A stretch of DNA of 64,000 bases from Clostridia bacterium (GTDB taxonomy: Bacteria > Bacillota_A > Clostridia > Oscillospirales > CAG-272): NCBI GenBank assembly GCA_017467205.1, contig JAFTSQ010000022.1:1-64000 (forward strand). The letters run 5' to 3'. The position numbers and the translations under genes were made by a program. This document shows positions 48,753 to 60,165 of this stretch, one piece after another. Below the pieces are notes generated by a model. The model was given only the letters and a program-made list of their open reading frames with translations. It made no database searches and was not told where the DNA came from. Each line of letters begins with the position of its first letter. The first letter of the stretch is position 1.

Positions 48753-50360
48753 TCAAAGGCGTTCAAACCTATTTGCAGCAGGACGAAGGAGCAAAACTGC
48801 GAGAAGTAAGGATACAAGAAGCAAAATCAGCGTCATAGCACCGAGGGTTATGAGCGAGCCAAGTAGCAAGGAGAGAACGCTCGCTGCAAAATAGATAAGA
48901 AGAGAGAAAAGCATCTGCGCCATCATAACGAGGAACGACGCCATTGACTGCTTTATTACCTGCGCCTCGTTTTCGAATTCGAATTTTGGAAGATAGGTAT
49001 TTATGACCGTTCCGAAGACGGCAAATATTATCTGACCGAGCAAGCCGACGAGATTGACGAGCAGCCCCTCAGGGATAGTCAGACCGAATGCAATCGACAA
49101 AAGCGTGCCCGAAATAATCGACACGGGTACGGACATTATAAGCTGCGGCAGAGTTTTTGCTATCAGAACCTCCCTGCCTGAAAGGGGCATAGATTTTATT
49201 ACCCAAAGATTCCTTCCCTCAAGGGAAACCGCGGAGCAGCTTATCATCGTCATAGACGAAAGAAGGAGCAACGCTACTGCTACGGTGGGAGCTAACGTTG
49301 CCGTCAGGTCTGTCTGCATTTCCGCACCGAGCTCCTCGAGGACGCTCAAAAGGTCCGAGCGCTTGACGAGCGCCGCTACCGAAAGGACGAGCGTCATTAC
49401 AAGACCTATCGCACCGTTCATTATATAAGTTGCAGAGGAGAAGAAAAGCGAAAGCTCCTTTTTCACTACTGCGAAAATCGGTGACGCAACAGTGAGCCTT
49501 CTCTTTTGATATTCTGTGCGCTTTACGCCACCCTTATCCGTTATAACCTTAAGGTAATTTGCGCTGACGGTGGCGTATGCAAGAAGGGATACTCCGACCG
49601 ATATGAGAACGAACAAAACGGTATTGAGGGGCTTTAGAAGACCGACCTCGCCTATCGTAGAGAGGAAGCCGAGGCTCGACTTGAGCGCCTCCGCGCTTTC
49701 CTCGAGATTTTCAAACATAGCCTCGGAATTACCGAGGAATAGACCGTAAAGATAGAAGTACGCGCCGAGGAAGAGTGCCGAGAGAATTACCGACACCAAG
49801 GTCTTGTTTTTTACTCTGCGTGATACAACGGCGAGTAGATATCCGACACCCGAGGCAAGCGCGGTTGCAAGCGGCGGGATGAAGAGAAAGAGGACTATAC
49901 TGCCGAAAATTCCGACGATATCCGCCGCCACTACACCGTAGACTATTATCGCGGGGAGCATTATTACCGCTGCCTCGGCGTAGTTATAAACGAGAATGGT
50001 GAATATTCTTGAAAGAACAATATCGCGCGGCCTTATCGGCATTGAAAGTAGAAGGTCGTTGTCACTGCAGTCGAAAAGGTCGCTCTTCGTTTCGAATATG
50101 CTGAAAATAAATACGAAGCTGAAGGTTATCAGAGCGAAAATGCCGTGATACAGCCATTCGCCGCCTCTGCCGACGAGCATTTCGGCAAAAAGGACTGCCA
50201 TCATAGTTGACAAAAAGGCGAAGGCGGCAATGAGGTACAAAAAGAGAATGGAGAAAAGTATCACCCTTCCCTTTCCCTGCCGCTTGCCGTCCGACTTGCC
50301 GCCAAAGAACATTCTGCCGACGAGCGAGCGCAGCCTTACAGACAGTAGAGCTTTAATCAT
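48753..50360 (-). CDS. ABC transporter permease (large, ABC-2 like)
   Basis: A 535-residue membrane protein with roughly 12 hydrophobic segments; ATG 50360 follows GGAGG, overlapping the ATPase stop by 8 nt. Motifs such as FIFSIFETKSDLFDCSDNDLLLSMPIRPRDIVLSR and AVSLEGRNLWVIKSMPLSGREVLIAKTLP occur twice in related form, which suggests an internal duplication typical of large ABC-2-like exporters. It likely pairs with the ATPase encoded just upstream. Substrate unknown. Confidence 0.85.
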   Translation of the reverse strand: MIKALLSVRLRSLVGRMFFGGKSDGKRQGKGRVILFSILFLYLIAAFAFLSTMMAVLFAEMLVGRGGEWLYHGIFALITFSFVFIFSIFETKSDLFDCSDNDLLLSMPIRPRDIVLSRIFTILVYNYAEAAVIMLPAIIVYGVVAADIVGIFGSIVLFLFIPPLATALASGVGYLLAVVSRRVKNKTLVSVILSALFLGAYFYLYGLFLGNSEAMFENLEESAEALKSSLGFLSTIGEVGLLKPLNTVLFVLISVGVSLLAYATVSANYLKVITDKGGVKRTEYQKRRLTVASPIFAVVKKELSLFFSSATYIMNGAIGLVMTLVLSVAALVKRSDLLSVLEELGAEMQTDLTATLAPTVAVALLLLSSMTMISCSAVSLEGRNLWVIKSMPLSGREVLIAKTLPQLIMSVPVSIISGTLLSIAFGLTIPEGLLVNLVGLLGQIIFAVFGTVINTYLPKFEFENEAQVIKQSMASFLVMMAQMLFSLLIYFAASVLSLLLGSLITLGAMTLILLLVSLLLAVLLLRPAANRFERL

Positions 50361-51066
50361 TTCCGCCCTCCAGCTCAAGAAATACCTCTTCAAGCGAGGA
50401 GTTGCCCTTAACCTCGTCCATAGTTCCGGTAACGACGAGCCTTCCGTTTTTGATTATTGCAACCTTATCGCAAAGCTTTTCGGCTACGTCAAGAACGTGG
50501 GTTGAGAAGAATATAGAGCCGCCGCGCCCACAGTGCTCGTGCATCATTTCCTTTAAGGTGTGCGCCGCCTTCGGATCAAGGCCGACGAAGGGCTCATCCA
50601 TTATTATAAGCTTCGGCTCGTGTATCCACGCGGCGATTATAGCAAGCCTTTGCCTCATTCCGTGCGAATACGAGCCAATCGGCTCGGCAAGGCTTTCGGT
50701 GAGCCCGAAGGCATCGGCATAGCGGTGTATGCGCTCGCCTCGCACGTCCGAGCCGACGCCGAAAACGTCGGACACGAAGTTCAGATATTTAATACCCGAC
50801 AAAAAATTGTAGAGGTCGGGGTTATCGGGGATATAAGCGAGCATTCTTTTACATTCAAGAGGATTTTCGGTTATAGATTCGCCACCCACGGTTATCCTGC
50901 CCGCATCAAACGACAAAAGACCCGTGACCGCCTTGAGCGTTGTGGTCTTGCCCGCGCCGTTATGGCCTATAAAGCCGTAAATCTCGCCTTTTTCGATATG
51001 CAAGGAAAGATTATCGACCGCGTGCTTTTCTCCATAGGTTTTCGTAAGATTTTCAATTATGAGCAT
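50353..51066 (-). CDS. ABC transporter ATP-binding protein
   Basis: A 237-residue ATPase; ATG 51066 follows TGGAGA. Walker A GHNGAGKTTT (34-43), signature SYSHGMRQRLAI (near 130, with SHGMR in place of SGGQ) and Walker B LIIMDEPFVGLDPKAA are visible, with IFFSTHVLDVAEKLCD as the H-loop. It pairs with the overlapping permease gene and heads a minus-strand set running to pdxY. Sequence upstream (51067-51180) has AAAGTTGAAAATTG-type repeats but no clear promoter. Confidence 0.92.
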   Translation of the reverse strand: MLIIENLTKTYGEKHAVDNLSLHIEKGEIYGFIGHNGAGKTTTLKAVTGLLSFDAGRITVGGESITENPLECKRMLAYIPDNPDLYNFLSGIKYLNFVSDVFGVGSDVRGERIHRYADAFGLTESLAEPIGSYSHGMRQRLAIIAAWIHEPKLIIMDEPFVGLDPKAAHTLKEMMHEHCGRGGSIFFSTHVLDVAEKLCDKVAIIKNGRLVVTGTMDEVKGNSSLEEVFLELEGGND

Positions 51067-51284
51067 AAAATCTCCATTCTGCCGCCTCGGGCGACCGCAC
51101 AAAAGTATGAAAGTTGAAAATTGAAAGTTAAAAATTGAATAACGCGACGATTTAGATTATTCACACAGGACTCCCCAAACATTATTCGGCTTGATTATAG
51201 CACGCCGCGGGCGCGCGTGTCAATATCGCTCGGAAGATTTCTAAAAAACTCATCACACGCGCGCCCGATTTTGTTTCGAAATTG

Positions 51285-51313
51285 TTGACTTTTACCCGAA
51301 GATATGTTAAAAT
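51285..51313 (+). promoter_or_regulatory. Promoter of beta-helix/isomerase operon
   Basis: TTGACT (51285-51290), 17-nt spacer, TAAAAT (51308-51313), then AAAGGAAC ahead of ATG 51356. Confidence 0.75.
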
Positions 51314-51355
51314 GCAATAGATCCAAACGCAATTATTATCCGAAAGGAACAAGTG

Positions 51356-52819
51356 ATGGATAAAAAGCTTTACGTCAGCTACGAGGAGTTCGGAGCTGTC
51401 GGCGACGGTGTGACCGACGATATGCCCGCAATAGTCGCCTGTCACAGATATGCTAACGAGAACCGCCTGCCCGTCAAGGTACGGGACGGCGCGGAATACT
51501 ATATAGGTCGGCGCGACCTTTTTGCAGAGATTAAGACCGACGTTGATTTCGGTTCTGCAAAATTCACCATAGACGACCGCGAACTTGAAAATTACGACCG
51601 CGACGTTTTCTACTTGGTTTCGGAAAGTGGGGCGTATGCCCCTTCGATAAGCTACTTTTCCGCAAAGGACAAAAGAATAGATTTTCAGCACGAGGGGCTC
51701 GTGTACCTCCGCATAGAGTCCGACGAGCGAAAGGTATTCATAAGAAAAGGACTTAACGAAAACGCAGGAACAAACCTTCACGACTGCTTCGTTGCTGATG
51801 CGGACGGAAATATCCTTACCGACATTGACTGGGATTATGAAAGGATAAGCTTCGCCGAGGCAAGAAGCGCCGACGACCCACCTATAACGGTTAAGGGCGG
51901 AGTTTTCACCACTATTGCAAACCGGTGGGAATCAAAATACGTATACCACCGCCGCGGAATTTGCATAGAGCGCTCGAACGCAACCGTAGAGGGCGTTACA
52001 CACTACGTTACCGGCGAGCTTGACCACGGTGCACCTTACCGCTCGTTCATTATGGTGAGGTACTGCAACAACGCAACCGTCAAGGACTGCCTTCTCACAC
52101 CGCACTTCACCTATCACACCGAAAGCGAGAGCCACCTGGGAAAAGCCGTCAGTATGGGAAGCTACGACCTGAGCTTTGAGAGTGCTATCGGTACGAGGGT
52201 TATAAACGTTCAGCAGTCGATAGATATTATGGACACAAGGTACTGGGGACTTATGGGCTCGAACTTCTGCAAGGATATGTACTTTGAGAATTGCGTCATC
52301 TCCCGCTTTGACGCGCATCAGGGAGTTACGAACGCGACCATCAGGGGCTGCACCTTCGGGCATATGTCACTCCGCCTTATCGGCAAGGGCAGATTTTACA
52401 TTGAAAATTCGCGTGTATACGGCCCATACCTGATTTCCTTCCGCGCTGATTACGGCGGACTGTGGGATGGTACGGCAACCGTTAAGGATTGCGAATGGGT
52501 GCCGAGAAAGTCGAGCGGCTGCATAATTCACGCTTCAAACGACGGCGACCACTATTTCGGATACGTGGCAACACAACCCAAAAGGATAGTGCTTGACGGA
52601 GTTCGTATCCTCGATAAAAACGAGTACGCCGAGGGAAATGACAAAAAATACTACGTTCTCTCTACCTACGACCGCTCGTATAAGCCCGGAAAGCCATATG
52701 CATACGTTCCCGTCAAGAATTTAATTTACAAAAATATAACGTCGGAGCGAGGACTTGAGATAGCCCTCACAAAAGAACCCGAGCAATATCCAAATTTGGA
52801 GGTAATATACGAAAAATGA
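51356..52819 (+). CDS. Intracellular right-handed beta-helix (pectate lyase-like) protein
   Basis: A 487-residue protein whose N-terminus reads VSYEEFGAVGDGVTDDMPAI, the signature of pectate-lyase-superfamily (Pectate_lyase_3) beta-helix proteins. Short repeated beta turns follow, for example ATVEGVTHYV, NNATVKDCLLTPHF, TNATIRGCTFGHMS and YIENSRVYGP. No signal peptide is present, so it acts in the cytosol on an imported oligosaccharide, if enzymatic. The start is ATG 51356; GTG 51353 is also in frame. The stop overlaps the next start (ATGA), so the two proteins are probably coupled. The glycosidic substrate is not predictable from the sequence. Confidence 0.8.
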   Translation: MDKKLYVSYEEFGAVGDGVTDDMPAIVACHRYANENRLPVKVRDGAEYYIGRRDLFAEIKTDVDFGSAKFTIDDRELENYDRDVFYLVSESGAYAPSISYFSAKDKRIDFQHEGLVYLRIESDERKVFIRKGLNENAGTNLHDCFVADADGNILTDIDWDYERISFAEARSADDPPITVKGGVFTTIANRWESKYVYHRRGICIERSNATVEGVTHYVTGELDHGAPYRSFIMVRYCNNATVKDCLLTPHFTYHTESESHLGKAVSMGSYDLSFESAIGTRVINVQQSIDIMDTRYWGLMGSNFCKDMYFENCVISRFDAHQGVTNATIRGCTFGHMSLRLIGKGRFYIENSRVYGPYLISFRADYGGLWDGTATVKDCEWVPRKSSGCIIHASNDGDHYFGYVATQPKRIVLDGVRILDKNEYAEGNDKKYYVLSTYDRSYKPGKPYAYVPVKNLIYKNITSERGLEIALTKEPEQYPNLEVIYEK

Positions 52820-53664
52820 AAATCGGAGTTTCAAGCTACAGCTTCTCGAAGTACATAGTCGAAAACAAATGCGACTACTTCAAAATCTGCGACATAGCCA
52901 AGGAAATGGGCTTTGACGGAATTGAGTTCATCGACCTTGATAACGGAAGGTGGGGCATAACCACCGACCCTATCGCCTGCGCGAAGGAGGTTCGCGAGTA
53001 TTGCAAAAAAATCGGACTCGACATAATCGCGTACACGGTTGGCGCAAATCTCGTCGGTGAGTGTGCAGAGGCATCCGTCGACAAGCTCCTCTTTGATATC
53101 GAGGTGGCACGCGAGCTGGGTGCACCGCTCCTTCGCCACGACGTTTGCTCAAAGCTTCCCGAGGGCTATACCTATCGCAACGCAATAGACGAGATGGTGC
53201 CACGCATCAGACGAGTAACCGAGGCGGCAAAGAAATACGGAATTCGCACCTCGACCGAAAACCACGGACACATCTTCCAAGCGCCCGAGCGCGTCGAGGA
53301 GCTTATCAAAGCAGTCGATAATGAAAACTACGGCTGGCTCTGCGATATGGGTAATTTCCTCTGCGTAGACTGCGATCCGCTCAACTCTGTAAAAATTGCC
53401 GCGCCCTACGCTTTTCACGTACACGCCAAGGACTTCCTCTACAAATCTAAGGATGGCGAGCGTCCTATGGGCTTTTTCGGAACGGCGGGCGGAAACCACC
53501 TTCGCGGAACTGCCGTCGGTCACGGAGTCGTGCCCGTAAAGGAGTGCGTCGACGTGCTTGTAGCTTCAGGCTACGACGGATATATTTCGCTCGAGTTTGA
53601 GGGTCTCGAGGACGCGATATTCGCAATTTCGGCAGGACTCGATTTTATCAAAAAGTGCATATAA
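52816..53664 (+). CDS. Sugar phosphate isomerase/epimerase (xylose isomerase-like TIM barrel)
   Basis: A 282-residue TIM-barrel protein of the AP-endonuclease-2 / IolE-Hyi clan. Strand-end metal ligand patterns include FDGIEFIDL, STENHGHIFQ, GWLCDMGNF, FHVHAKDF and YISLEFEGLED, which hold the divalent metal Glu, Asp and His residues. It overlaps the beta-helix gene by 4 nt (ATGA), suggesting it processes a monosaccharide that protein releases. The exact sugar is unknown. A 22-bp perfect terminator follows. Confidence 0.88.
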   Translation: MKIGVSSYSFSKYIVENKCDYFKICDIAKEMGFDGIEFIDLDNGRWGITTDPIACAKEVREYCKKIGLDIIAYTVGANLVGECAEASVDKLLFDIEVARELGAPLLRHDVCSKLPEGYTYRNAIDEMVPRIRRVTEAAKKYGIRTSTENHGHIFQAPERVEELIKAVDNENYGWLCDMGNFLCVDCDPLNSVKIAAPYAFHVHAKDFLYKSKDGERPMGFFGTAGGNHLRGTAVGHGVVPVKECVDVLVASGYDGYISLEFEGLEDAIFAISAGLDFIKKCI

Positions 53665-53706
53665 ACATAGGAGGTCTGCACCGTGGTGCAGACCTCCTAT
53701 GTTTAT
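53661..53706. terminator. Perfect 22-bp bidirectional terminator
   Basis: ATAAACATAGGAGGTCTGCACC and its exact inverse flank a GT loop, between the convergent isomerase and M20 peptidase genes; the isomerase stop lies at the stem base. Confidence 0.85.
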
Positions 53707-53707
53707 A

Positions 53708-54865
53708 TCAATCAATTGCGATAGCCACTGCCGCGAATCTCTTTGCCGATTTTGCAAGGGTTGCAATTTCTGCGTACTCGCGGATTGTATGTATCTCGCC
53801 GCCGTCCGGTCCGAGAGAGTCGATACACGGTATTCCCGCCGCAGTAACGTCAGCGGCATCGGAGCCGCCAAGCCCTTTTTTAGCCGTCAAGGTAGGCATT
53901 CCCGCCTCGCTGAGCACCTCGTTTACGCGCTCAAGAAGACGGAGATTGAACTCTCGGCGCTCCATCGGAACGCGATGGGTCTTCGGAACTGTCAGCTTGC
54001 AGGTCGTGCCGCCGATGTACGAGGTGGCAGCTATCTCGGTCATCTTTGCCACCGCGTCCGCATACTGCGCCTCGGTTTCAAATCTCACCTCTGCCGTAAA
54101 GCGACATATCTCGGGCACGGTATTCTTTGCAGTGCCGCCCGATATAAGTCCGCAGTTTGCGGTAAGGGCATCAATATCACGGAGCTTTTCTATCTCGATA
54201 ATCTTGTGTGCCGCCTCAAGCACGGCGCTCTTGCCGTTTACGCAATTCGATGCGTGAGTGGATATTCCCGTAACCTCAAACTCAAAAACGGCTATTCCGC
54301 GGCGGAAGATGACGCCGCCATCCTCCTTGCCGCCCTCGGCATTCAGGAAGGCTACCGAGTCCTTTGATTTTTCAATAATGTAATTTATCGTCGACTTGCC
54401 GCTCGGAACACTGCTCTTCTCCTCGTCGGTCTGCAGTATCAAGCGGACGGGGCGGTCGATGAAGCCTGTGTCATCAAGAGCTGTCATTGCAAGAAGCGCC
54501 GAAACAGCGCCGCCCTTGCAGTCGGTGACTCCGGGGCCATATATCCGCTCTGTGTCGCAATGGACCGGCGGGTAGCCGAAGAAGCCTATGGGATGGACGG
54601 TATCAAGGTGCGCGGAGAGGGTGAGCGGGCGTTTTTTTGCCGTGGGGTTGAGCGTTATGCAAACGATATCGCCCGACACCTCTTGTGCAAAGACCTCGCA
54701 CTGCCAGCCGCGGCGCTTTGCATAGTCGAGAAAATACCTTCCGACCGCATCAACGCCCGCCTTGTGCTCGGTCGGACTCTCGATATTACAGACATCCTCC
54801 CAAATCTTTATAAATTCACCGTTCAGCTCGTCAATACGAGAGAACGCCTTATCAAATTTGGACAT
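53708..54865 (-). CDS. M20 family metallopeptidase (ArgE/DapE/CPG2 type)
   Basis: A 385-residue zinc-dependent hydrolase. Metal motifs: SAHLDTVHP (His, Asp), GVTDCKGG (bridging Asp), TDEEKSS (catalytic and metal Glu), FLNAEGG and the C-terminal GGEIHTIREY. The middle has a dimerisation lid (GISTHASNCVNGKSAVLEA). It removes an N-acyl group or a C-terminal amino acid; which one cannot be read. It follows ligA on the same strand; a promoter-like TTGACG-17-TTAAAT (54927-54899) overlaps the ligA stop, so it may be transcribed separately. Confidence 0.9.
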   Translation of the reverse strand: MSKFDKAFSRIDELNGEFIKIWEDVCNIESPTEHKAGVDAVGRYFLDYAKRRGWQCEVFAQEVSGDIVCITLNPTAKKRPLTLSAHLDTVHPIGFFGYPPVHCDTERIYGPGVTDCKGGAVSALLAMTALDDTGFIDRPVRLILQTDEEKSSVPSGKSTINYIIEKSKDSVAFLNAEGGKEDGGVIFRRGIAVFEFEVTGISTHASNCVNGKSAVLEAAHKIIEIEKLRDIDALTANCGLISGGTAKNTVPEICRFTAEVRFETEAQYADAVAKMTEIAATSYIGGTTCKLTVPKTHRVPMERREFNLRLLERVNEVLSEAGMPTLTAKKGLGGSDAADVTAAGIPCIDSLGPDGGEIHTIREYAEIATLAKSAKRFAAVAIAID

Positions 54866-54923
54866 AAAGCACTTTTTCTCCCTAAAAATCTATATTTAAT
54901 TTAACACGGGGTGCGGTCTGCCG

Positions 54924-56994
<2,071 letters not shown>

Positions 56995-57034
56995 CGATAT
57001 CGGTCGGCAATATTGGTTTTTTTTCAAAAAAGAC

Positions 57035-57062
57035 TTGAACTTCCCGTCGCTTTATGTATAAT
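57035..57062 (+). promoter_or_regulatory. Promoter of yitT operon
   Basis: TTGAAC (57035-57040), 16-nt spacer, TATAAT (57057-57062), followed by AAGGAG before ATG 57096. Confidence 0.65.
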
Positions 57063-57095
57063 TATGTTTGTGAGTTCATTTTAAGGAGTAAAACT

Positions 57096-57956
57096 ATGCC
57101 GAATACAACGAAGCTCGGGAAGCTGAAAACCTTCCTTTATCTCAATATCGGCTCGCTTCTCATAGCAGTGGGAATATACTTTTTCAAAGCGCCGAACGGC
57201 TTCGCAAGCGGCGGCGTCAGCGGTATTTCCATAATTTTGGCAAAGGTTGCGCCCTATCTATCGCAGTCGGTGTATCTGCTTATTATGAACGTGGTGCTTC
57301 TTATTGTGGGCATTTTCGTTCTTGGGCGCGGATGCGGCGTCAAGACTGTTTACTGCACGCTCGCGCTCTCGCTTGAGAACCTTGCGTTCGAATATCTTTT
57401 GCCCTTGAGCGCGCCGCTCACCGATTCGCCGCTTCTTGAGATGATATATGCCGTTATGCTGATAGGCATAGGCTCGGCTATCCTCTTTAACTGCGACGCT
57501 TCCTCGGGCGGTACTGATATAATTGCACTGATAATCAAAAAGTATACTAATATGGACGTTGGAAAGGCGCTGCTTATAACCGACATATTCATTGCCGCGA
57601 GCACCTTTGTGGTTTACGACGTGCGCACGGGTCTTTTCTCGATGTTCTACCTGTTCACCAAGGTCTTCGTGGTTGACGATATAATAGAGTCGCTCAACGT
57701 TTGCAAGGCGTTTACCATAATCACCGGCAAGCCGGAAATTATTGAAGAGTTCGTTATGAACGAGATGCACCACGGTGCTACCGTTTACGATGCAAAGGGC
57801 GCGTTCTCCGGCGAGGACAGAAAGGTCATTATCACAGTTTGCAAGAGGATGGAAGCGATAAAGCTCAGGCGCAAGGTCAAGGAGCTTGACCCCCACGCAT
57901 TTATGATAGTCACGTCCTCGAACGAGATTATCGGCAAGGGATTTCAGTCGGTTTAA
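57096..57956 (+). CDS. YitT family membrane protein (DUF161-DUF2179)
   Basis: A 286-residue protein from ATG 57096. Five hydrophobic helices include IGSLLIAVGIYFFKAPNGFASGGVSGIS, the family signature, and ILFNCDASSGGTDIIALII. The C-terminal DUF2179 domain (~200-286) reads AFTIITGKPEIIEEFVMNEM and FMIVTSSNEIIGKGF, a small ligand-binding-like fold. YitT proteins are abundant in Bacillota with no settled function, suggested as transporters or exporters. It starts a three-gene operon; the next gene follows two bases later. Confidence 0.93.
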   Translation: MPNTTKLGKLKTFLYLNIGSLLIAVGIYFFKAPNGFASGGVSGISIILAKVAPYLSQSVYLLIMNVVLLIVGIFVLGRGCGVKTVYCTLALSLENLAFEYLLPLSAPLTDSPLLEMIYAVMLIGIGSAILFNCDASSGGTDIIALIIKKYTNMDVGKALLITDIFIAASTFVVYDVRTGLFSMFYLFTKVFVVDDIIESLNVCKAFTIITGKPEIIEEFVMNEMHHGATVYDAKGAFSGEDRKVIITVCKRMEAIKLRRKVKELDPHAFMIVTSSNEIIGKGFQSV

Positions 57957-57958
57957 GT

Positions 57959-59014
57959 ATGATACGTGAAATTTATTCGGGCAAGGTCGGCAAATTCCAC
58001 TGTCAAGGCATTGCGGTGGACGAGATTGGCGGATACATATACTATTCCTTCACGACCTCACTTGTAAAATGCACCCTTGACGGTACGGTAGTCGGAACGG
58101 TTGAGAATATCGCAGGACACCTCGGATGCATTGACTGGAACGAGCGCGAGAGGCGAATTTACGCCTCGCTCGAATACAAAAACGACGCCATCGGAAAAGG
58201 AATACTCCGTGGACTCGGTCGCTCGTCAGACGAGCTTGATGTCGGATTTTATATCGCTATTTTTGACGGCGACCTGATAGACCGCATCGGAATGGATGCC
58301 GAGCGTGACGGTGTTATGCGAGCTGCCTATCTTTCGACGGTGGTGAGCGACTATTCGGGAAGTTATGTGGTTGAGGGGCGCGAGCTTTTGCATATCCACG
58401 GCTGCTCGGGAATTGACGGAATCGCATTTGGACCGGATTTCGGCGCATCGGACGGTCGGGAGTATCTGCACGTCTGCTACGGGATATACTCCGATACAGA
58501 GAGGCTCGATAACGACTACCAAGTAATATTGCAATACGAGCCCGACGAGCTCTTGGGAACAGCACTCCCGCTTCTTCAGAAAAATATGCACAAAATAGGG
58601 CCGCACGAGCCGAGAAATCGCTATTTTCTCTACACGGGTAACACTTCTTGGGGAATTCAGAACCTTGAATACGACGCTTTCAGCAATAGTTATTTCGCGG
58701 CGGTTTATCGCGGAAAGAAGCCGCAGTTTCCGAACTATCCGATGTTCGTAATCGACGCTGTGGCAAGGCCTGTTGTGGCAGAGCTTTCCGGACTTAATAT
58801 GCGCGGCAAGACTTTGACACTCAAGGACACCGGGCTTTCCTCGGGTGGGATTTCCGGCATGGAATTTTCGCTCGGCAGCACAGGTATTTATTCCTTTGGC
58901 AACGGGTATTTCTACTTCTCCGTTCCGAAAAAGGACGAGAACGGATATCAATCCTCGACTGCCAAGCTTTATCGCCTTGACACTGAGGGGAAATGGAGCT
59001 TTTATGAGGTATGA
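57959..59014 (+). CDS. Unknown protein, possible beta-propeller
   Basis: A 351-residue protein without signal peptide or membrane helix. Sequence features such as GIAVDEIGGYIYYSFTTSLVKC, LGCIDWNERERRIYASLEY, NLEYDAFSNSYFAAVYRG and a final KLYRLDTEGKWSFYEV suggest repeated four-stranded blades, as in NHL/SMP-30-like propellers. I see HGCSGIDGIAFGPDFG around the middle that could form a metal site. The stop overlaps the next gene start by 4 nt, tying it to glycerol-1-phosphate dehydrogenase. I do not recognise the family; enzymatic activity is not claimed. Confidence 0.65.
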   Translation: MIREIYSGKVGKFHCQGIAVDEIGGYIYYSFTTSLVKCTLDGTVVGTVENIAGHLGCIDWNERERRIYASLEYKNDAIGKGILRGLGRSSDELDVGFYIAIFDGDLIDRIGMDAERDGVMRAAYLSTVVSDYSGSYVVEGRELLHIHGCSGIDGIAFGPDFGASDGREYLHVCYGIYSDTERLDNDYQVILQYEPDELLGTALPLLQKNMHKIGPHEPRNRYFLYTGNTSWGIQNLEYDAFSNSYFAAVYRGKKPQFPNYPMFVIDAVARPVVAELSGLNMRGKTLTLKDTGLSSGGISGMEFSLGSTGIYSFGNGYFYFSVPKKDENGYQSSTAKLYRLDTEGKWSFYEV

Positions 59015-60108
59015 TAAATATTGAACATAAAAAAAGGGGAACGTTCCCTCTTTTCTTCGAAAAGATCGGCGGCAAAAGGATTGCCGTGTTATCCGACCTG
59101 AATACCAATGGGTATGCCGATGAAATGATAGCTAACCTACGCGGCGCAGGCTGTGAGATAGAGGATATATATTTTCCTCTTGCCGACCTCGTGCCCGACG
59201 AGCGGGTGACGGGTGAGGCAAAGGCGCGCGCCGCGGACTGCGACTACGTTTTAGCGGTTGGAAGCGGCTCGCTTAACGATACTGCGAAGGCTGCCTCATT
59301 TGCACTCGGAATTCCTTGCGGAGTTCTCGCAACAGCGGCGAGTATGGACGGATACTGCTCGGTTGGTGCGGCAATTATGCAAGAGGGCTTTAAGGTCACA
59401 CTTCAGACGCACACGCCAAGCGACGTTCTCGTTGACCTTGATATAATAAGGAAAGCTCCGCGCGCTATGACTGCTGCAGGATTTGGCGATATTCTCGGAA
59501 AATTCACCTGTCTTGCAGATTGGCGACTCTCCGCCGCTATAACCGGCGAGATGGTTGACGAGGAAGCGTATGCTTTGATGGAAGAGGCGCGCGGCGACTG
59601 CTTTGCGGCATACGGGGGGCTACTACACGGCGAGGGCGACGCCACCGACAAGCTGATGAGGGCGCTTATCACCGCAGGTCTTGCTATGGCAAAATGCAAA
59701 AACTCCCGCCCCGCAAGCGGCGGCGAGCATCATATTTCACACTATCTTGAGATGGATTTCGTAAGACGCGGACTTGCAGTTCCCTTGCACGGCTTTAAGG
59801 TCGGTATCGGAACTCTCGTTTGCTTGGAGCTATACAGGTTTATTGCAGAGTGTGATGTCGACTTTTACGGCAAGGGTGAGCTTTTGCGAATTGCAAGAAC
59901 ACTTCCCGATCCAAGCGAGCTCGCAAAAATGCTCGCATCGCTCGGCTGCCCGACGCGCTTTAGCGAAATCGGGGTTTCAAGAGAACTGTTCGAGCAAGCC
60001 TTGCTTAATGCGCACACGGTACGCGACAGATTCACCGTACTGACGCTTTCGAACAGACTCTCGCTTACCGAGCACGCACTGCCGATTTTGGCTGAAAGAT
60101 ATTATTGA
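59011..60108 (+). CDS. sn-Glycerol-1-phosphate dehydrogenase (AraM/EgsA-like)
   Basis: A 365-residue iron- or zinc-type alcohol-dehydrogenase-fold enzyme. NAD-binding GSGSLND (84-90), the conserved ATAASMDGYCS, FGDILGKF, GGEHHISHYLEM and PLHGFKVGIGT carry the metal Asp and His ligands. In Bacillus the homologue AraM makes glycerol-1-phosphate for an ether-lipid-like product with PcrB; PcrB is not in the window. A different polyol phosphate substrate is possible. Its start overlaps the upstream unknown gene (ATGA). Confidence 0.88.
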   Translation: MINIEHKKRGTFPLFFEKIGGKRIAVLSDLNTNGYADEMIANLRGAGCEIEDIYFPLADLVPDERVTGEAKARAADCDYVLAVGSGSLNDTAKAASFALGIPCGVLATAASMDGYCSVGAAIMQEGFKVTLQTHTPSDVLVDLDIIRKAPRAMTAAGFGDILGKFTCLADWRLSAAITGEMVDEEAYALMEEARGDCFAAYGGLLHGEGDATDKLMRALITAGLAMAKCKNSRPASGGEHHISHYLEMDFVRRGLAVPLHGFKVGIGTLVCLELYRFIAECDVDFYGKGELLRIARTLPDPSELAKMLASLGCPTRFSEIGVSRELFEQALLNAHTVRDRFTVLTLSNRLSLTEHALPILAERYY

Positions 60109-60119
60109 CTTTAGTATAT

Positions 60120-60162
60120 GAAAAAAGCGAAGGAATCGTAAACTGATTCCTTCGCTTTTTTC
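60120..60162. terminator. Bidirectional terminator
   Basis: GAAAAAAGCGAAGGAATC and GATTCCTTCGCTTTTTTC form an 18-bp perfect stem with a GTAAACT loop between the convergent dehydrogenase and degV genes. Confidence 0.9.
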
Positions 60163-60165
60163 GGT

